From: Methanocalculus alkaliphilus
Lineage (GTDB): Archaea > Halobacteriota > Methanomicrobia > Methanomicrobiales > Methanocorpusculaceae
Length of the DNA stretch: 64,000 nucleotides
Assembly (NCBI RefSeq): GCF_024170505.1
Contig: NZ_JALJYG010000003.1
Location: forward strand, 1-64,000
Direction: 5' to 3'
Below the pieces are notes generated by a model. It saw only the letters and a program-made list of their open reading frames with translations, was not told the origin of the DNA and ran no database searches. Position numbers and translations under genes: made by a program. Of the stretch, positions 60,077-64,000 are shown one piece after another (the first letter of the stretch is position 1; every line of letters starts with the position of its first letter).

Positions 60077-60760
60077 ATGCGACCATATGTCATCATTAAC
60101 GCCGCAATGAGCGCAGACGGGAAGCTCTCTACACGGGAGCGGCGGCAGGTCCGCATCTCAGGGTCCGATGACTTCGCCCGCGTTGACAGGATGCGTGCAG
60201 AATGTGATGCAATCCTCGTAGGGATTGGAACAGTACAAGCAGACGACCCATCCCTGACGGTCAAGTCTCCTGACCTGAAGGCTGCCCGGCGAAGAGAGGG
60301 ACGCCCCGAGAACCCGATCCGCATCGTCCTTGACTCCCATGCCAGGACACCGATCACCGCGGATATTCTTGTAAAAGGAGAGGGGGAGAGGATCATTGCT
60401 GTTGCAGAAGATGCTGAAATGGAGAAGATACGGGCTCTTGCAGAGCATGCCATGATCATCAGCTGCGGAAAGGGACGGGTTGATCTGCCATATCTTCTGA
60501 ACAAACTATCAGAATCGGGGATAGAGACGCTGATGGTCGAAGGTGGGGGAACCGTCATATGGTCGTTCCTCAGTGAGGGACTCTTTGATGAATTGATCAC
60601 CTATATCGGTTCATGCATCATCGGCGGGGCGGCAGCACCAACACTTGCAGATGGCGAGGGCTTTATCAATGAGTCTCAATTTCCAAGACTGCATCTTGAG
60701 GAGGTGCAGAGGATCGATGACGGACTTCTGATTCGTTGGAAAAGAAAGGTGGATGGGTAG
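60077..60760 (+). CDS. arfC: Diaminohydroxyphosphoribosylaminopyrimidine-type reductase (RibD C-terminal family)
   Basis: NADPH-dependent reductase of riboflavin and F420 precursor synthesis, 227 residues. In archaea it reduces 2,5-diamino-6-ribosylamino-pyrimidinone phosphate. Motifs: VIINAAMSADGKLSTRERRQ at the N-terminus, the RMRAECDAILVGIGTVQADDPSLTV signature, and EGGGTVIWSFLSEGLFDELI near the C-terminus. No deaminase domain is fused, as usual for archaea. The ATG at 60077 lies about 94 bases from the divergent EF-Tu-like gene. Confidence 0.92.
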   Translation: MRPYVIINAAMSADGKLSTRERRQVRISGSDDFARVDRMRAECDAILVGIGTVQADDPSLTVKSPDLKAARRREGRPENPIRIVLDSHARTPITADILVKGEGERIIAVAEDAEMEKIRALAEHAMIISCGKGRVDLPYLLNKLSESGIETLMVEGGGTVIWSFLSEGLFDELITYIGSCIIGGAAAPTLADGEGFINESQFPRLHLEEVQRIDDGLLIRWKRKVDG

Positions 60761-60790
60761 CGTATTCCACCATTATTCGCGGGACGCTCC

Positions 60791-61258
60791 TTATCTGCTC
60801 CTATACTCAAAGAGGCCGTCGTTGATGACAACAACCTCTCCTGTATTATAGAGAACAGTCACTTTGACCCGATCTGTACCCCGTGTCCCGGTAAATGTAA
60901 TGGATTCACCCATTCTTGGGCGTGCCATCGATTGTTCCTCTACCCTGCCATCTGAGGCATACATTGTCGCATCCAATCGAACAATAGCACTCATCCCCCT
61001 CCCTCCATTAAAGGTTACATAGATATCAGTCCTGAGGGGATCCCGTGATATTGTTGCCTGCACATCCTGGCCCGGTGGCATCGTTCCCAAAGGACCCGGA
61101 ACCAGCAGATCCTCCGCTGGCGCCGGCTCGGTTGGAACAGGTGTTATTTCAGGAGTCGGGGTGACAACTCCGTTTGAATCCGGAGATTCCACACACCCTG
61201 CGGTTAACAGTGTGGCGGTGATGATGGCGATGATCATCAGGGAGAGTATCTGCTTCAT
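60791..61258 (-). CDS. Small lipoprotein with Pro/Thr linker
   Basis: A 155-residue protein beginning KQILSLMIIAIITATLLTAGC, a signal peptide with lipobox LTAGC, followed by a Pro/Thr/Glu linker (PTPEITPVPTEPAPAED) and a beta-rich domain (DIYVTFNGGRGMSAIVRLDATMYASDGRVEEQSM; VKVTVLYNTGEVVVINDGLFEY). Similar small lipoproteins are common on methanogen surfaces. No function can be read. It is divergent from the permease gene at 61412. Confidence 0.78.
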   Translation of the reverse strand: MKQILSLMIIAIITATLLTAGCVESPDSNGVVTPTPEITPVPTEPAPAEDLLVPGPLGTMPPGQDVQATISRDPLRTDIYVTFNGGRGMSAIVRLDATMYASDGRVEEQSMARPRMGESITFTGTRGTDRVKVTVLYNTGEVVVINDGLFEYRSR

Positions 61259-61411
61259 ATGCCATCATTGGAAGATCGCCTATATTATTCTTTCGCAACA
61301 CCGGATAGTTGCAGGAATACAAACCCCAACCGGAGATCAATCCTGTATCCTTCATTATCCTCAATGATCCAATAACAATACACGGACATCTCAGGTATCA
61401 TCCTTATTCTC

Positions 61412-62614
61412 GTGCTGGGGGGGATTGCATGCCGCCAGATCGGAGGGATTCGGCTTCCCATCTGGGGCATGATGCTTGCGGGAGCGGGAGCTGTTCTTAT
61501 CTGTGGCAGTATCACTCCGACCGAGGCACTCCATGCAGTCAATATTGAGATCATCATCTTCCTCTTCTCTGTCTTCCTCATCGGATCCGCCATGGAAGAG
61601 AGCGGGTATCTCGGGTATCTTGCACGAATCATCTTCTCAAGGGCAGAAACACCAGGGCAGCTCATCTCCCTCTTCATCCTGACGATGGGGGGTTTCTCCG
61701 CTCTCCTGATGAATGACACACTTGCCATCGTTGGAACCCCCATTGCCCTTGCACTTGCACGGACCTGCGAAATACCGGACCGCATTTTCCTCCTTGCACT
61801 TGCAGGGGCGATAACAACGGGAAGCATCATCAGTCCGATCGGGAACCCGCAGAATCTTCTTATTGCAATCGGATCCGGAATGGAGAACCCGTTCCTCACC
61901 TTCATAGCAGTGCTCTTTATTCCTACAGCTCTATCAGGACTCATTCTCTATGGTATCATCCGGAGAATGACGCCATCCCTTCCTGCTGTATTGCCACCGG
62001 TTCTTCCTGAAGCGGGGATCAGGGATCAGAAACTGGCTCGTCTCTGCAGGCTATCCCTTGGCATCTTTATCGGCCTGATCATCCTGCGTATCATATGCAT
62101 CGCAACAGGCCATCCGCCAATGTTTACCCTCCAAACGATTGCGGCAATTGCCGCAGCCCCGATCCTCCTCTCTCCACACCGCTTTGCCATCATGAGGAGT
62201 GTTGACTACCGGACACTCCTCTTCTTCGTTGGTCTCTTTATCCTGATGGAAGCGGTATGGATCGGGGGGACCTTCCCCGGCCTCATCCCACAGAACCTGA
62301 TACACTCGATCCCATGGCTGATCGGCGGTGGCATCCTCATCAGCCAGATCATCTCGAATGTGCCTTTTGTTGCATTGATCATCCCCTCCCTGATGGAAGC
62401 GGGCTCTTCGGAGATAATCTTCCTCGCCCTTGCCGCCGGGAGCACCATCGGAGGCAACCTGACCATACTCGGTGCGGCAAGCAACGTCATCATCATCCAG
62501 AACGCCGAGCGGCGTGGAGCAACGATCACATTCATCGAGTTTCTCAGATTCGGGATTCCGGTGACGATCCTGCAGGCTGCTGTATTCATCGGATGGTTCG
62601 CTCTTATCGCCTAA
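61412..62614 (+). CDS. SLC13/ArsB-like anion permease, start uncertain
   Basis: A membrane protein of at least 400 residues with about ten helices. It has MNDTLAIVGTPIALALA, TTGSIISPIGNPQNLLIAIGSGM and, in the second half, IISNVPFVALIIPSL and GGNLTILGAASNVIII, which are the duplicated substrate loops of the SLC13/CitM/ArsB superfamily. The GTG at 61412 cuts into the first helix: in-frame codons for DISGIILILV precede it, but no ATG, GTG or TTG is found before the stop at 61373. The true start may be non-standard, for example ATC at 61388. Substrate is unknown. Confidence 0.82.
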   Translation: MLGGIACRQIGGIRLPIWGMMLAGAGAVLICGSITPTEALHAVNIEIIIFLFSVFLIGSAMEESGYLGYLARIIFSRAETPGQLISLFILTMGGFSALLMNDTLAIVGTPIALALARTCEIPDRIFLLALAGAITTGSIISPIGNPQNLLIAIGSGMENPFLTFIAVLFIPTALSGLILYGIIRRMTPSLPAVLPPVLPEAGIRDQKLARLCRLSLGIFIGLIILRIICIATGHPPMFTLQTIAAIAAAPILLSPHRFAIMRSVDYRTLLFFVGLFILMEAVWIGGTFPGLIPQNLIHSIPWLIGGGILISQIISNVPFVALIIPSLMEAGSSEIIFLALAAGSTIGGNLTILGAASNVIIIQNAERRGATITFIEFLRFGIPVTILQAAVFIGWFALIA

Positions 62615-62665
62615 CCCAAGCCTTTTCCCTGAGAAGATCCTTCCATTGATTGCGGAGAGACGGAG

Positions 62666-63424
62666 ATGAAACTCAGATGGGAGACGAAACTTGGTATCGT
62701 GCTCATATCCCTTTCCATCATCATCTATGGTGCCAAGTTCCTCATCATCGGCGATGTGGGGGAGAGCAATACCCTCACCTATATCTTCAATGCCCTCGGT
62801 TTTCTCCCAATTAATGTCCTTCTGGTCACGATAATCCTCAACCAGCTCCTTGCTGTTCGATCACGTAGAGAAAGGCTCCAGAAGATGAATATGGTAATAG
62901 GGGTCTTCTTCTCCGAGATCGGATCGCATCTCCTGAAGATCCTCTCTGATGCCGATCCCGATCTTGATACAATCCGAGGAGATCTTCTCATTCGCGACTC
63001 CTGGACAGACCGGGAGTTTGACACAATCATCGCAACCCTGAACGGATTTCGGCAGACGATCAGTATCGAGAGGATCAATCTCATCGAGCTGTATACAATG
63101 GTAAGAGGACACCGGGATTTCCTCCTCCGCCTCCTTGAAAACCCGGTCCTTCTCGAACATGCCACCTTCACCGAGAGCCTCAGGGCGGTATTTCACCTCT
63201 CCGAGGAGCTGGAGAGCCGGGGGGATCTGAGTGCCCTTCCAGAGTCTGATCTTGCACATCTTGCCATCGATCTCCGCCGGGTATATGATCTCCTCACCCC
63301 CGAATGGGTTGAGTACATGCGATATCAGAAGACCCATTATCCCTACCTCTTCTCACTGGCGATGCGGAAAAACCCCTTCGATGACAATGCCAGCCCTGTC
63401 ATCCGGGAGGAGAAAAATATATAA
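62666..63424 (+). CDS. Two-helix membrane protein sharing the domain of the potassium-channel-like protein
   Basis: Residues 1-70 contain two helices (LGIVLISLSIIIYGAKFLII; LGFLPINVLLVTIILNQLLA) without a TVGYG filter. The remaining 180 residues align with the cytoplasmic domain of the channel-like protein at 49759-50580: MVIGVFFSEIG, FLLRLLENPVLLEHATF, HLSEELESRGDL, and the ending YPYLFSLAMRKNPF. The domain is therefore a mobile module attached to different membrane parts. I know no named family. An SD-like GGAGA lies before the ATG. Confidence 0.8.
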   Translation: MKLRWETKLGIVLISLSIIIYGAKFLIIGDVGESNTLTYIFNALGFLPINVLLVTIILNQLLAVRSRRERLQKMNMVIGVFFSEIGSHLLKILSDADPDLDTIRGDLLIRDSWTDREFDTIIATLNGFRQTISIERINLIELYTMVRGHRDFLLRLLENPVLLEHATFTESLRAVFHLSEELESRGDLSALPESDLAHLAIDLRRVYDLLTPEWVEYMRYQKTHYPYLFSLAMRKNPFDDNASPVIREEKNI

Positions 63425-63480
63425 CCTCACAAATGTAAGTTCGGGCATCGGGAATAACCCGGATATGAGAGGTGAAAAAG

Positions 63481-64000
63481 ATGTCAGAACTGTACAAAAA
63501 AATCATAGCTGAGGCAATGGGTGCCCAGCGTGCCGATGTTGAGACGGTAAAGAAGAAGAGGGGGACGCAGTTCACCCTGAGCGATGCACAGCCTTATGTG
63601 GATGCGGTTAAGAAGATGACGGTCGCATCCGGCCAGAGTGCGGCAGTCATTGACCTGCACAAGACCTCGGTCACATCACATTTCGATGCACTGAGCAAGC
63701 TGACAAAGGCGATCCGGCCTGAGGATGATCCTTTCGTTGAGCATTATCAGACACCGGTCGTCCTTGAGATCCTCTGTGATGAGGACAAGAAATTTGAAAA
63801 GAGCCTGGAAGCCTTCGTAAAACAGATAGGAAAGTCCGAGGCGCTCATCGGACGGGAGTCTGCCCGAAGGTATGCCGGCTTCTATGGTCCGACCTGTGTC
63901 GTCGACTTTGCCCTTATCCCCGGTAGTACAAGCAATGTTGTCAACCAGATTCTGAAAACCACCGATATTCCGACAGACCACAAACAGGCGATCCTTGCTG
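63481..64000 (+). CDS. DUF2193 family protein, partial
   Basis: The first 173 codons of a gene cut by the window edge. The translation SELYKKIIAEAMGAQRADVE, then RPEDDPFVEHYQTPVVLEIL, ESARRYAGFYGPTCVVDFAL and IPGSTSNVVNQIL, matches DUF2193, a family of roughly 500 residues found in methanogens. Function is unknown. GGTGA five bases before the ATG is a ribosome binding site. The minus-strand frame over this region is a shadow. Confidence 0.82.
   Translation, partial: MSELYKKIIAEAMGAQRADVETVKKKRGTQFTLSDAQPYVDAVKKMTVASGQSAAVIDLHKTSVTSHFDALSKLTKAIRPEDDPFVEHYQTPVVLEILCDEDKKFEKSLEAFVKQIGKSEALIGRESARRYAGFYGPTCVVDFALIPGSTSNVVNQILKTTDIPTDHKQAILA

Overview
The window is from a methanogenic euryarchaeon, most likely of the Methanomicrobiales; I cannot assign a genus. 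Support comes from archaeal information-processing genes (ribosomal L44e and S27e, aIF2-alpha, Nop10, PAC2-type proteasome chaperone, small primase subunit, GINS, archaeal Elp3, EndoQ), ether-lipid genes (sn-glycerol-1-phosphate dehydrogenase, geranylgeranyl reductase with its ferredoxin), methanogen-type families (DUF2193, UPF0058, UPF0179) and short archaeal TATA-type promoters. Genes are densely packed with many ATGA overlaps and GGAGGTGATC-like ribosome binding sites.

Layout. 0-3 kb: a partial membrane protein, RNase HII, a TrkA-type potassium regulator, and a ferredoxin plus geranylgeranyl reductase pair. 3-12.6 kb: an anaerobic (cobalt-early) cobalamin locus cbiT-L-F-G-H-C-D-E, then a His-rich surface protein with two repeats, a CbiM/NikM-like metal transporter component with a NikL-like partner, and cbiA. 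12.6-24.9 kb: translation and replication genes on the minus strand (L44e-S27e-aIF2a-Nop10-PAC2-EndoQ and Elp3-PriS-GINS), then UPF0058, ADP-ribosylglycohydrolase, UPF0179, egsA, DUF63, SpoIIM-like and proS. 24.9-33.7 kb: a dynamin-like GTPase, an enolase gene split by a TnpB (IS1341-type) element, and a minus-strand operon ending in two fluoride channels (CrcB/Fluc) and DUF190. 33.9-36.9 kb: ferritin and a copper P-type ATPase. 37-50 kb: two tRNAs (Arg-TCT, Phe-GAA), threonine ammonia-lyase, metG, a DHH phosphoesterase, propionyl-CoA-synthetase-like acyl-CoA ligase, tungsten-type aldehyde:ferredoxin oxidoreductase with a MoaD-like protein, and envelope genes. 50-64 kb: potassium-channel-like protein, Cache-HAMP-SpoIIE phosphatase, a polar amino acid ABC transporter, a PAS histidine kinase with response regulator, a pseudo-GTPase EF-Tu relative, a riboflavin-pathway reductase, an anion permease, and a partial DUF2193 gene.

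The most interesting part is a fluoride-response region. Two sequences match the fluoride (crcB-motif) riboswitch: one in the leader of eno on the plus strand (about 26911-26955) and one on the minus strand (about 33134-33179) directly before a six-gene operon. That operon carries three unexpected genes (an alpha/alpha-toroid prenyltransferase-like protein, a zinc-ribbon/HEAT protein and a winged-helix protein) ahead of crcB, crcB and DUF190. Enolase is a classical fluoride target. Here its gene is cut exactly between two codons by an intact 1.2-kb TnpB element whose predicted guide is the downstream half of enolase itself.

No rRNA genes, CRISPR arrays, prophage or replication origin were recognised. 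Starts were set by Shine-Dalgarno spacing where possible. Family names rest on motif recognition without database searches.
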